64,000 nucleotides of DNA from Sisyra terminalis (lineage: Eukaryota; Arthropoda; Insecta; Neuroptera; Sisyridae). The number at the start of each line of letters is the position of its first letter. Position 1 is the first letter of the stretch. The translations under genes were made by a program, and so were the position numbers. Below the pieces are notes generated by a model. The model did not search any database and was not told the origin of the DNA. It saw nothing but the letters and a program-made list of their open reading frames with translations. This document shows, in pieces, positions 36,304-47,871 of this stretch. The stretch covers positions 13,206,001 to 13,270,000 of the forward strand of contig OY292280.1 in the NCBI GenBank assembly GCA_958496175.1, in the 5' to 3' direction.

Positions 36304-39300
36304 ATGGCTATTCCCTTCAATTTACCAGAGGAACAAAGCGATATGGACTATTTGTTAAATCAACGCTTGACGGATTTATACAATTTGTTATATCAAATTT
36401 TGTTGCAACGACAACCCCTAGCTAATTCCGATACAAGTAAGTTATTAATCAATTCAAAACTCAACACTTTTCGCGCTTATTTTCCTCCAAATCAAACAAC
36501 AGACATTCATTTGTTTCGATGTGCCGTGGGGGTTGCCTACGCTGAAAAAAAAACCTCCCTGTTGGAATAATTGAAGATTTCCCGGGAAATCTTGGCATTG
36601 TTTATTTTATGTTCTTTGTTTTTGCATGATAACGAACATGGCGCAAGTCCATGTGGCTTTCATGCTTCATTTCTGTTTTCCCTTTTTTTCCACGAAATTC
36701 TCCATTTACCCGTTAACATTCTGATTTCATTTTTCCTCGTATTAAAATAAGGGTCGTTTCCACCACCACATAAACTTCTTTGTCTATAATATTTGCCACC
36801 CTTAATTTTTAACAATTTTTGAAAGTTAAAATATTTCATTAAATTTTCACAAATAAATTAAACAATTTTCAAAATAAAATCAAGCTGGGCTTTGAAAATG
36901 TTTTACGGGTAAAAAGAATGTCCAATGTAATTATAATATATTGATTTTTCTTTGTTGAATAATGTTTGGGTAGGCAACCCGCATTTCTTCAGTGTTAATA
37001 TGGGATATGGCCTATACGATACAAAGGGAGTTAACAATAGGGAAGACAAAGGAGGATGTGCGAGAAAAGGGCACTTTTGTTTGGGTGGTTTGAATGGATT
37101 AGAATATAAAGCGGTCGATATTTTGTTCTTTGTCGTTTCAATTGGCAAAAAAAACAATTGCAGTGTCATCCACCGTGAATATTGAGGCGGAAGCGGAAGG
37201 TGCGTTAGAAACCACATCGAACCCGGACCTGATCGATTTTGATCCACTTTATACGGAGGAAATTTTGCCGTTTCGAAATCACCCGTTTTACCATGCCGCG
37301 AAAAAGCGAATACCCAAGAAATCGAGGATCAAGTACAAACAATTGGAGCCCGAATGTAGCGTGGATAATGCGACTCCGGTTCTTCCGGTCGCACCATTTT
37401 CGACCAGCAACGATTGGAAAGAAGTTGGCCTAAGTTTGCGACATATTGCTGACAATTTCCAACAAACGGTAAGTTATTGTAACCCCAGATTGAATTCTCT
37501 TCAGTAGCAGATTCAGGGTTTTAAATTGTTAATGCTAAGTCCACAAAACTAGATTTGTTCCGGGAGGACTTTCGGGATGGTTCTAATAGGTTCTAGGTAC
37601 TTCTTAGTCTTTTTCTGAAATCCGCTACTGTTTTTCAGTTCGATAGAATCTCCCAAACCTACAGAAGTGAATAAAGAATGAAATTCTTTGACGAAAATTT
37701 TTTTGGCATATATTTCACCTAACTCACCCTTAATTAACTACTGATTAAATAAGAAAGCCTAGACTGTTTATCTTGAATTCTTTTTGACCTCATGGACTAC
37801 TAAATTCATAATTTCAATTCCACGAACCAGTTATAGGATTTTTAAGTGTTGTATATACTATAGTAGGTTCAAGTCCATTTTAGCACACCCTCAATCTGGC
37901 AACGTTGCATTTTCGATTTTGTTTTTAATTTATTTCGCGATGTTTTTGATGATTTAATTCAAATATGGTATAATTCTCTCTTGTGGCAACATTTTTATTA
38001 TGGATCAATTTAATCGCGAATTACATTAAAAACAAAGTCGAAAATGCAACGTTGCCGGATTGTGGATGTGCTACAATGGACTTGAACCCTTTTTCGTGTT
38101 AACTAATTCAGAAAAAGACTAAAAAACTTTTCGCAAAATTCACAAAAATTGTCAAATTTAGTATTTTCTTTGCCTGTCTTTTACACGCGAGTAATCTATT
38201 GCGGGCCATTAAAAAAAGACAATCGAAATATGTAATTGCATGTTAAAATAGTTTTAGTTGTTTGATTTAATTGATAATTTTTCCTGAATTTATAGAATAC
38301 AGAAACGATTTCGCGCTCCACCCGACTTATCGAGTACGATTATCGATACGACCAAGACCTATTAACGACAATAGTTTCGATTTCGCCGTTTCGGGATTCG
38401 ATTTGGTCCGCCATTTTTGTCGTCGGATGCCGAATGCTATCGAATGTTCGATAAATATCGTTTCCATTGTTGGTTCAGAAAATGGACAAAAATATTTTTT
38501 ATATAAAAAATGTAATTACTATATTTTTTTACACTTTTGAGCGTTTTGTGATTTCGAAAATATAGATAATAGATATACAAAATTAATAATTATATATAAA
38601 TATATATATAATACATAGACAACATATATATTACTTAAACTAATTTAAATACCCCTTAAGTAAATCAATTACTCGTTTAATTTGTTTTTATAAATTTCCA
38701 CGTGCTAAAATAAACGGCTGAAAACTTTCGATATTTAAAAAGAAATCAGAAGTAGAAGTATTCAATTTAAGTGATGAGCGCTTGCGCGAAAGGTGGGGCT
38801 TATTAAAGTACGAGTTTCAACTTGGAATAATTTGCCTATCCTTTTGCATAGAATTAAAGCTAATTAAATTTTTCCACATTTATGTCCGTTTCGAGTTGCC
38901 TTCATTGAAAATATTTTTCTACGGATTTCTTTGTCTTTCACATATTTACAGTAATACATTTCACTTGAAACCTATAACTATTTTCCAAGAAAATAGTATT
39001 CAAGTTGAAGATAACAATTTTTATAATTATGGTAGAAATGGATAAACAAAGAAGCCAACAGAAAATATGATTTTTCGAGACGAGAACACTTTGACAAAAC
39101 AATGTTAAGTGGTCAAAATTTGCCTGAAATTTCGGTGTTGAGATTTTGTCCTTTGGCCAAAAATATAAAATAAAAGTCTGCCTTATATGATAGGATTTTG
39201 GAATATGTAGGGTTTAACTCTTTATAGCTGTAGAGCTTTATATTGACAGGAAAATTTAAAGACTGGAAATTCTTGAAAATCAAACGAGTATTGTACTTTG

Positions 39301-42300
39301 ATGTGTGATTTTTCTTCGAACAAATTCGAGAAAAATCGGTTTTATGTAAGAAAAATATAAAAATATATTTATGTAAATTGTATAATGTAATGAGAAATAT
39401 ATATGTAAGTATAAGAAAGAAATTGTTTTGATATTAATTTACAAGAAAATAGATCTCAAATGTGAGCTTGATACTCAATTCTAGCGTAATTATAAGCTTA
39501 GTTTTCACGCAAAATTAGCTCAAATCGAGGAAATTTTCAATTGTAAATATTTTTATTCGAAAATGTAAATTCAAATGTTATTTAAATTTGCGTTTAATCC
39601 AAATATATCACTGTATACAGTTGTCATGTTGGAAATGAAAAATATCTGACGAATATGATTATATCATTTTCTTCTAATATTTCTCCATTCTACAAGTTGT
39701 ATAAGTAATTGAAATTTATGCAGTGAATTTTAACAAATTGTAAAAAAATAACTTTTGCTAATAAAATTCATTCATACTTCATACAAAAATTGCAAAATGG
39801 TTAATTTGATTAATCAAAATAAAAATTTTTCGCTAACTTTGAACAGTTATACTGTGTATACAATATATAGAATATATTGCGGTCCAATTTATGTATTATA
39901 ATTTAATATATAAAAATCATACCATAAACATAAATTTGAACAAAAGTTCAAACAAATATATTTGTGACATATTGCCCAGATATGCTCTGTGATCACAGAG
40001 CAGTTACGGAGTGATCCAAACTACTTGATGAGCACTGAGAAAGATTGCTTGGCAATCAAAATACGAAATACGTTTTGTTTGAACTTCTGTTCAAATTGAT
40101 GCTTATGGAATGATTTTTATATATTATTATATTAAATTATACTACATAAATCAGATCGCAATATATTCTATATATTGTATACACAGGTTAATTTGGAGTA
40201 TAAAATTTTCGATTTAGTGAAAATTTTCCAGCACTGATCCAAAACTGTCATATTTTTCCTCTTCAATGTTTTAACCATTCCAAAGTTACCCAATGGTAAA
40301 AAATAAATCAAAGTTCACACAAATTATCTAAAGAAATTTTTAATAAAATTTATATACATCATATAACTATAATTACTACATTAAAATATAGGCATTATTT
40401 GTATTTGTAAGTAAACATTAAGAATTTTCTTTTTGAAAACAAAAATGATCTCAAAAATAGATTAATATTTTATGTTAATGCAAAATGAATTAAGTAGCCT
40501 TTTTTTTTAAAAATTAAATAAAGGATAATGGATATACATAGAAAAGATTATATATTTGTATTTTTTTTAAATAAGAGATAAATGAAAATTGAAAAAATAT
40601 AATTAGAGGAAATTAGAAAAAAACGACAATATATTGTATAGAAAATTGTCATAATACCAAATTTCTGTAAAGTGTATAGCCCGAAACCACGCGTATTACA
40701 GTTTACAGAAATTGCGGTACTAATTTCAGCTAAATAATGTGATATTTATTTAGTTGCTTGCCAAAAAATAAAACAAACTATATTTTTTATCTTGAATGTT
40801 CATTTTATAAAATTTTTACACACAAATATTTTAATTTTTCCCATTAACCAAGGAAAATTTAAGACTGTTCCACATTTTTTTATACTCTTATTTTATAAAT
40901 AAATGTTACTTTTTGATTTTTTTTTCGTTTTTTTTTTTATTTTAAAATTAAGTATAATTAAAATTTCCGGTCATTAAGCTAAAAGGTATCCGAAGATAGC
41001 TAAAAGATGAAATTTTAGAGACCTTAATGGATTTTTATATTGAACAGAGAGGACTATAACCATAGAGATGTTAAATAGAAGACTCATTGATCGGAGATCC
41101 TCTTTTGATCTATTGTTTTACTTCAATGAACTCAAATCCTGGTCAGTCCTCAACAGAAATCCTGATCTGCATCCTTTGCTTATTGTTAATGTTTGATTTA
41201 CAAGTTTCTTGAGTTCTTAAATTGGATATTTTAGTTCAAAATTTGGTAAACTAGTTCGTGAGCCACGAGAGAGGAAAATCTTTAGCTGTTCCTGATTATC
41301 CTGTTTATGAACAACAAAGTTCTATTTGAAAATATCTTAGTACCAGACTTAAGTATCTTAATTTTCTGGATTTAAATTCTTTTTTTGGAATATTTCGTCC
41401 AAAATTCATTTATCTCATTACTGAATATTTCAACCAGAAAATTCTTTCCAAGTAATTTCCTCTAATGCCAGTATATCGTGGCATCCAAATAATTACCACT
41501 TAGTTAACATTACGTAGTTGATACTTGAGAATGCGAGGTATTACGTTTATTTTGTAATAACCGGAAATTTTAAATGCTAAAGTAATTGTATTGAAAAGAA
41601 TAAAACAGATTTCCATAGTATTATAGTATCAAATATACATATGAATTGTGATAACTAAAGAAAATTAGCAAAAATATAGACCTTTAATGTGGATAATCCG
41701 CTTGAGGTAATTTGTGCTTCGTAGTGGCAGACTAAAACATTTGGGACAGGAAAATCGTTATATTTTTCCAAACCAGGTTTATCTTCCACAAACAATAAAT
41801 TTACTTAATGAATTGTAAAATAAAATTATGGAATAAAATTTTCGCCTCAGATTAGTATTTTCTCTGTCTTTTCAGCTATTTTCCTATGTTTCCCAACTAC
41901 AGTGCAATCTCACTAATCCAGCACTATTAAAAACCGGAGGTTGCCGGATTATTGGAATGTTCGGATAACTGGATTATAGTGAAAAAGTCATAGGTAATGA
42001 ATAAAATAAAGCATTTCGTAGAGGGACGAGGGAGGCGTGTGCGAAGGATGCCGGATTATTGGTCATGCCGATGTATCGAAGTGCCGGATTAGTGAGATTA
42101 TACTGTATTTCCTATGTTTTTTTGGTTATATGGAGACTTAGAGAACTGAGGATAATGGATTCCAGTCCCGAATTGATCGAGAACCATTAAAACTCTGGGC
42201 GCTGAAATTTGGTTACTGGGCTTAGGTAAGTGAAATAGAGATTCAGGTAACACAATATGTTCTAAATCAATAGTGTTGAAGCATACCCAACTTCATCCTG

Positions 42301-43412
42301 AAGATCCAATCGAAAGTATAATATATGGGATAGTCCATCTAGTATTTGGAACTTCAACTACTGATCGTTTTGAGTTTAAGACGCAGATTAGTTGGGGAAA
42401 TTAATTTCATTTTTGAAATTTTCAAAATGGATCGTTTAACACTTAAGGATTATAGAAACACTGGTAAAATACTTTCAAAGTGATCAGTCTACTAGTGTCT
42501 ACTCGTGAAATATTTGCAGATTCACAGGCAACACGTACTAAATTGGCAAATAACAAAAATTGGTAACTGAATGAAATGTCTGTTGAAACAAACGACAATT
42601 GCCTGATATGATATTGATACAATGTAGAAAAACAAGTGAAGGTTGTGGAAGTATTATAAGGTCCTTGCAAATTTTTAGGCAGCTTGGGGTCAAATTAGGG
42701 CTCAAGTGTACTTTAACACACCCACAATCTGGCAACGTTGCAGTTTCGACTGTGTTTTTAATTTAATTCGCGATATTTTGTTTATTCAATTTTAATATGG
42801 TATAATTCTCTGTTTTGTGGCTAAATTTTCATTATGGACCGATTTAATCGCGAATTTAATTAGAAAAACTAAATAGAAAATGCAACGTTGTCAGATTGTG
42901 GGTGTGCTAAAGTACACATGAGCCCAAATTAGTATCAACAATGCTCTTAAAACTCTTCGGGATATGGTAAGAATTCGAATCATTTGATAGGCACAATTAA
43001 CAATTAAATGATGCATATTTAAATTCATAAAAAATATTGAAAACAACATTTTTATCTGATTTTGGGATTAAAGTGTTGTTCTCACCCTTTTTAATCAATT
43101 AATTAGGGGTTGTAGTCACCAAATGTGGGTAATGTTTTTTGTATTTTTTAAATTAATATTAATTCGAAATTTAAAGGGAATGTTCGTACAATGTAGTGGG
43201 GTTGGAAAATGGGAAAATGCAGGCATCAATATATGTAAATGATGGGGTAAAATTTGCGCATGAGTCGTACTGTATATTTTCAGCAAGTATTAAAACAGCT
43301 GGTTAAAGTAGATATTGTAACAATAATATGTCAGCTTCATGAACATATAAGGGAAAATCGAACGGGAATAGTGGAAAATTGTTGGCTGGCCGGAATTGGA
43401 AGATATTTGTAA
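36304..43412 (+). CDS. Candidate BH3-only apoptosis regulator, two possible C-termini
   Basis: Exon 1 is 36304-36436 and exon 2 is 37164-37468; both donors are GTAAGT. They encode 146 aa. Residues 132-143 read VGLSLRHIADNF, which fits the BH3 pattern at every key position: hydrophobics V132, L136, I139 and F143, small A140, invariant D141. The IADxF core resembles that of Bmf. No BH1 or BH2 motif (NWGR, GGW type) is present. A phase-0 intron follows three residues after F143. Exon 3b, 43284-43412, adds QVLKQLVKVDIVTIICQLHE and 22 more residues (188 aa total). Exon 3a, 38296-38454, instead adds 52 residues ending RDSIWSAIFVVGCRMLSNVR (198 aa). The known role of such proteins is to bind the groove of Bcl-2 proteins at the mitochondrial surface and promote cell death; here that is inferred from motif and structure. 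Exon 2 also has a basic patch, AAKKRIPKKSRIKYK. Confidence 0.6.
37866..38088. mobile_element. GGTTCAAG palindromic MITE in intron 2 of the BH3-motif gene
   Basis: Starts GGTTCAAGTCCATTTTAGCA and ends GCTACAATGGACTTGAACC with inner inverted arms. No preserved target duplication. Confidence 0.85.
38296..38454 (+). CDS. Alternative terminal exon 3a of the BH3-motif gene
   Basis: Follows acceptor gaatttatag. In phase 0, as required by exon 2, it reads NTETISRSTRLIEYDYRYDQ, DLLTTIVSISPFRDSIWSAI and FVVGCRMLSNVR, then TAA. The end is hydrophobic with a short basic cap, as in membrane-targeting tails. CpG-containing codons make the stretch look coding. A second frame is also open across it, so the assignment rests on splice phase. 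It could be an alternative or cryptic exon. Confidence 0.45.
   Translation, partial: NTETISRSTRLIEYDYRYDQDLLTTIVSISPFRDSIWSAIFVVGCRMLSNVR
38455..39847. other. AT-rich intron of the BH3-motif gene
   Basis: No supported coding frame and no long repeat seen. If exon 3a is used, this interval holds its 3' UTR: AT-rich runs with several AATAAA-like strings. Confidence 0.4.
39848..40185. repeat. Palindromic element with CTGA...GAAA core
   Basis: Arms acagttatactgtgtatacaa...ttgcggtcc and atcgcaatatattctatata...tgtatacacagg are inverted. Inner arms aaatttgaacaaaagttcaa / ttgaacttctgttcaaatt surround tacttgatgagcactgagaa and gattgcttggcaatcaaaat. It is a family member of 58064-60174. Confidence 0.7.
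40200..41898. other. Intronic AT-rich stretch, nothing assignable
   Basis: No coding frame or clear repeat beyond simple AT-rich runs. A small inverted pair, atttctgtaaagtgtatagc / ggtttacagaaat-like, occurs near 40660-40710. Confidence 0.35.
41900..42105. mobile_element. Pogo-like MITE, 206 bp
   Basis: TIRs CAGTGCAATCTCACTAATCC and GGATTAGTGAGATTATACTG with flanking TA on both sides. Confidence 0.85.
42699..42924. mobile_element. GGCTCAAG palindromic MITE, perfect 8-bp TSD
   Basis: Starts GGCTCAAGTGTACTTTAACA and ends GTGCTAAAGTACACATGAGCC. It is flanked by caaattag at 42691-42698 and 42925-42932. Confidence 0.92.
43284..43412 (+). CDS. Terminal exon 3b of the BH3-motif gene
   Basis: Acceptor tatattttcag, then a phase-0 frame of 42 codons ending GIGRYL and TAA. 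The hydrophobic run VDIVTIICQL follows BH3 by about 18 residues, the spacing at which Bmf and Bim have their hydrophobic tails. The stop codon overlaps a consensus donor (TTGTAAGT, cut after 43408); if spliced there the phase (2) would match the SRPK acceptor at 50479. Terminal exon is the simpler reading. Confidence 0.5.
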   Translation, partial: QVLKQLVKVDIVTIICQLHEHIRENRTGIVENCWLAGIGRYL

Positions 43413-43499
43413 GTAGATAAGGAATGTGACTGGGATTTGGTGGTTGAGGAAAGCTTTATGTGGCTAGGTACTGGACTGCAAATTGTTGGGCAGCTTTAG

Positions 43500-43789
43500 G
43501 GGTGGTTTCGGGAAAATCTGGCGCCCGTCTTCAATGGTGGTGGTTTGTTGGCGATAGTTAAGTTCAAGTCGGAGTCGACGACGCTTCATCATCCTCACGT
43601 CGCCAAAATCGAGCATTCGGCCACGTCCATTTCGGGACAATTAGCAAGTGAAAGAAGTGCGGCGGCGACGCCAGTTTCCACCCCCAACGAAAAATGTCGC
43701 CCTGCAAAACCAAAACATTTGTCGTTATCGGCATCGCCAGTGTCCCGTCGCCGTTCAATGATCGCCTACCGAAAATACCACCCCACATT
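43500..43789 (+). CDS. Probable upstream exon of the SRPK gene
   Basis: Begins after ctttag at 43494-43499 and ends at donor GTAAGT in phase 2, exactly the phase of the SRPK acceptor at 50479 (HPTL then SEPRPP). The frame is open for 96 codons and much richer in CpG than its surroundings: ESTTLHHPHVAKIEHSATSI, SGQLASERSAAATPVSTPNE and LSLSASPVSRRRSMIAYRKY. The only internal Met is at 43757, so the start is either there or in an exon further upstream. RRRS is a basophilic-kinase type site. An antisense frame over 43564-43800 is a shadow. Confidence 0.45.
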
Positions 43790-44027
43790 GTAAGTATCAA
43801 ACACCTACTAACAACCCTTAAGCCCTAATACACCCTTAAACTCTACTCGACAACAATCTTAATTTTCCAACTTTTAAGTTTTGTAACGACTTTCTTATCC
43901 AATTACTAATACGATTTATTACGAGTTTTGGGTCTTCAAGAAATTATGAGGCCATGCCATGCTTGCTCACTTCGCTCAATAAGAAAAACCCCCTGCAAAG
44001 CTTGATACCATAACCAAGTGCTACCAT

Positions 44028-44309
44028 TAGACTGGGTCAAAAAAATTTATTCTTTTTTATTTTTTTTGAAAAGTACAGTATAATCTCACTAATCCGGCAC
44101 TATTAAAAAACGGAGGGTGCCGGATTATTGGAATGTTCGCATTAATGAATTATAGTGAAAGTAATAGGTAATGAATAAAATAAAGCATTTCATAGAGGAA
44201 ATAAATGTAGAGGGTCGAGGAAAGTGTGGGCTGAAGGTGCCGGATTAGTGAGATTATACCGTACTTTTCAAAAAAAATAAAAAAGAATCAATTTTTTTGA
44301 CCCAGTTTA
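44028..44309. mobile_element. Short GACTGGGTC fold-back interrupted by a MITE
   Basis: Tips TAGACTGGGTCAAAAAAATT and AATTTTTTTGACCCAGTTTA. Only short arms remain either side of the nested pogo-like element at 44076-44261. Confidence 0.75.
44076..44261. mobile_element. Pogo-like MITE, 186 bp
   Basis: TIRs CAGTATAATCTCACTAATCC and GGATTAGTGAGATTATACCG, flanked by TA. Confidence 0.85.
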
Positions 44310-44469
44310 ATGGTAGCACTTGGTTATGGTATCAAGCTTTGCAGGGGGTTTTTCTTATTGAGCGAAGCGAGCAAGCATGGCATGGCCTCATAATTTCTTG
44401 AAGACCCAAAACTCGTAATAAATCGTATTAGTAATAAGATAAGAAAGTCAAAAATATTTTACTTTAATA

Positions 44470-44560
44470 AATGTGGGAATAAATGTATGCACAGGGTGGA
44501 GGGTGCCGGATTATTGAACGTTCCGATCTATTGAAGTGCCGGATTAGTGAGATTATACTG
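44470..44560. mobile_element. Truncated pogo-like MITE
   Basis: Contains ggtgccggattattgaacgt and the intact right end GGATTAGTGAGATTATACTG followed by TA; left half missing. Confidence 0.7.
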
Positions 44561-44726
44561 TATTTACCCATAAAAAACAAACGCGAATTTTCAATAAAAT
44601 AAGAAACGTAATGCCTCCCTAGACAAACTTTGAATATAGAAGGGGGTATGTTGAAAATTCCTAACATACTTTGTGACAATTTTCATAAGCAACCATATAT
44701 GATGTTGCGTATATGGACGTGTACAG

Positions 44727-45936
44727 TAGACTGGGTCAAAAAATTCGACTATTTTTTTTTTTTTTTGGAAAGTATATCGAAAATATTGTTCAAGATGACA
44801 AAAAAAAATATATCGGGAAGGTTTGAGGCCTTCATATTATTATTAAGAGGTCTATCATCTTTAATTTCGTTTTTTTATTTGTGCTTTGATTTTTACGTCA
44901 ATGCTGTAAAACTATCAAGGTAAAAAAATGTATCTGCTCATATATTTAAAGAAAATTAAATTTCCTACAAAAAAGGTCTCTTTGAAAATTTTTGCCAGAC
45001 ACGCCGTTTCCGAATAATCAAGCTTCAGACATTCATATAATTTTTAGATTTATCTTGTTTATTTTGGAGTTTTGTAACTAACGAACAAATACATATATAG
45101 AAATGAACAATATGGATTCTTGAAGGGAATTGAATGCTCTACAAAAAAGGTCTGTTAACGTTTTTACAAAAAATCACTTTTTCAAAAGTTATTCACAATT
45201 AAAGTTGAAGGAAAAATTAAATTATTGTTTTTTTCGTTGTTGAACCAATTTTGAAAGAGTGATATTATGTAAAAATTTTATGAGACCTTTTATGTAGAGC
45301 ATTTAATTCCCTTCATAAATAGATAAATAGAAATGAGCAATATATATTCTTGAAGATAATTTAATTCTCTACAAAAAAGGTCTCTTAACGTTTTTACATA
45401 AAATCACTCTTTCAAAATTGGTTCAACAACGAATAAAACAATAATTTAATCTTTCTTTCAATTTTAATTGTAAATAACTTTTGAAAAAGTAATTTTATGT
45501 AAAAACGTTAGGAGACTTTTTTCGTAGAGCATTAAATTCCCTTTAAGAATCTATATTGTTTATTTCTATATCGTCATTTGTTCGTTAGTTACAGAATTCC
45601 AAAATAAACAAGATACATCTAAAAATTATATCAATGTTTAAAGCTTTATTATTCGGAAACGGTGTATCTGGCAAAAATTTTTAAAGAGACCTTTTTTGTA
45701 GGGAATTTAATTTTCTATAAATATATGTACTGATGATTTTTTTATTTTAATAGTTTTACAGAATTGACGCCAAAATGAAAGAACAAATAAAAATTCGGAA
45801 TTAAAGATGATAGACCTCTTTTATATTTATATTAATATTAAGGGTTCAAACCTTCCCGATATAATTCTTTTGTCACCTTGAACAAATTTTTCCATTTACT
45901 TTTCAAAAAAATTTTTGATTTTTTGGGCCCAGTCTA
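44727..45936. mobile_element. GACTGGGCC fold-back, perfect 8-bp TSD
   Basis: Left tip TAGACTGGGTCAAAAAATTC, right tip TTTTTTGGGCCCAGTCTA. It is flanked by gtgtacag at 44719-44726 and 45937-45944. The centre has an extra copy of the ctctacaaaaaaggtct half-arm (about 45300-45400), which makes it longer than the 950-bp form. Confidence 0.9.
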
Positions 45937-46033
45937 GTGTACAGGAAAAAGAGTGCTATTAGAATCCTTCGTCTCGCAAATGTTTGTAAATTATTCAAAA
46001 TTGTTGGCATTAAATTAGATACAATAAACTTTT

Positions 46034-46629
46034 AAACGTTCAATAAAAATTCAAATTGTAACCAAATGATATATGTGTCCCATTTAACCCGATCTCACCC
46101 TCGATCATGTAGCATTTTAATTAAAGATAAGCAAAAATTAAATAAAAACAATGAAAATAATGAAAACAAAGATTGTTATATATGTTTTTCAATTAAGTGA
46201 ATCATTCTTCACGGACTTATGGATATTTGATGTAGGAAGATTAGCATAGGCATATTAAAGCGAAAAATTAACATGTATGGTTCAAAACACAGGCTTGGAC
46301 TTAGAAGTTATAGTAAAACATAACTTTACACATTTACTAACATATTTTATATTATATAAAAAATGTACAGTACTTAATTTTAGAGCGGCCACCTTGGTCA
46401 CTCGTCTACCAATAGGCTTTGATTTCAATATGTTGTAGTAATTGTTTTTCTTAATAGAAGTTGAAGTATATCACTCATAAGATCTATAACCACATTAAAA
46501 AACCAATTAGGGGCCATCCATAAAAGATGGTCGTCATAACATTCAGAATTATTTGTATAGTTTTGTAAATTAAATTTATTTTGTTTTTGTCTTCGAGAAT
46601 TAGACATCTTCGAAAACGCAAGGTAAGGG
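46034..46629. other. SRPK upstream intron, unassigned
   Basis: No supported coding frame. A ggggccatccataaaagatgg fragment near 46508 resembles a repeat also seen near 63700. Confidence 0.35.
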
Positions 46630-46783
46630 CAAGGTTTATAAAATACACAGGTGGTCTCATACGCTCTGTGACGTAACCAGAAGAAATTCTTACATATCTT
46701 CAAACTGATTTAAATTTCAAAATTCTTCGTATGACGTCATTTTTTTTTTCTAATGGGACAACCTGTGTAATTTATAAACCTTG
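46630..46783. mobile_element. MULE-like MITE, perfect 9-bp TSD
   Basis: TIRs CAAGGTTTATAAAATACACAG and CTGTGTAATTTATAAACCTTG. It is flanked by aggtaaggg at 46621-46629 and 46784-46792. Confidence 0.93.
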
Positions 46784-47185
46784 AGGTAAGGGTAGATTCG
46801 AAAAAATGGCGGACATCTTTTAGGGGTGATCTCTTAGCATTTTGTTTTTTAAATAATTCACCCCTGTAAATGGGACAATTTTTGGAATCGTAAACCACAA
46901 GGTGTGTATTTTTTTTTAAATAATTAATTTTAACAAATACGACATTTGGCTGTTGGAACGAAGGGGTTGATTACGATCACGGAAGCGTCCGGCATGGTAT
47001 TCGCCATATGGAGGGCTGTTTAATATTCCCTCGTTTTATTTAAAATTCACAAAATACAAAGACTAAATCGAAAGGGTAGCGTTTTAATTAGGAAAGCCAA
47101 TGGCTAATTTGGGAGATTTTTTTATCGATTTCAAGATTTACGGTGGCTCTAACTAGAATAGAGTGCAATATTTGAGGGATGTTTC

Positions 47186-47395
47186 TAGAGTTACCAATTC
47201 TAAATTTCTGAAAGTCTGGAGATCTTATGCCTTAATCCGGAGGGATGCATTTAATAAAAACAAGAAGATATATTTACAAGAAAAAGTGATCAAAATAAAA
47301 ACAAAAAATCCTTTTTTTTTTGTATAAACTCGAGTCTGGAGAAAGCTTAATTTTTCAGGACTCTCCGGACTAAAACTGGAGAGTTGGTAACCCTA
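47186..47395. mobile_element. Small TIR insertion in one palindrome arm
   Basis: Tips tctagagttaccaattct and gagttggtaaccctaga are inverted; gatgtt flanks both sides. The matching place in the right arm (tttaaacatccctc) is uninterrupted, so the insertion came after the palindrome formed. Confidence 0.6.
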
Positions 47396-47449
47396 GATGT
47401 TCCAAAAAGAATATTGTTTCAATGTTAAGTTCTATCCCGATTTTATGTA

Positions 47450-47653
47450 CAGTGTAATCTCACTAATCCGGCACTATTTAAAACCGGAAGCTGCCGGATT
47501 ATTGGAATGTTCGGATTACTGGATTATAGTGAAAAGTCATTGGTTATGAATAAAATAAAGCATTTCATTGAGGGTTTAAATGTAGTGGGAAGAGAGAGGC
47601 GTGGGTGGAGGGTGCCGGATTATTGGGCGTGCCGGATTAGTGAGATTATGCTG
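47450..47653. mobile_element. Pogo-like MITE, left palindrome arm
   Basis: TIRs CAGTGTAATCTCACTAATCC and GGATTAGTGAGATTATGCTG with flanking TA. Confidence 0.85.
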
Positions 47654-47871
47654 TATTTATAATTTATTTATTTACGTTTTATATTATAAACGCGTAACTA
47701 ACGGTTTTTGTAGCGCAGGCCAGAATAACTCTTATTCATATAAAACACACCATAATTTAATAAATCGAGTTACCATTATAAAGAACCTAAACTAAATTTA
47801 TATGTGGTTATATTGATTTAATGACAATATTAATACCTAGCCAGAAGGTAAAAATACAAAGTGTTACTTTT

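Larger units (their letters stand above)
43883..44455. repeat. Palindrome with transposons nested at its centre
   Basis: Left arm ctttcttatccaattactaa ... cgagttttgggtcttcaaga ... ccataaccaagtgctaccat and right arm atggtagcacttggttatgg ... cttgaagacccaaaactcg ... attagtaataagataagaaag are inverted. The centre is a short GACTGGG-tipped fold-back (44028-44309) carrying a pogo-like MITE. A single-arm relative lies at 34928-35210. Confidence 0.8.

Noticed and set aside
43413..43499. Direct read-through continuation of BH3 exon 3b into the CpG-rich exon
   Set aside because: Two in-frame stops (TAA at 43410, TAG at 43497) separate them, so they are separate exons.
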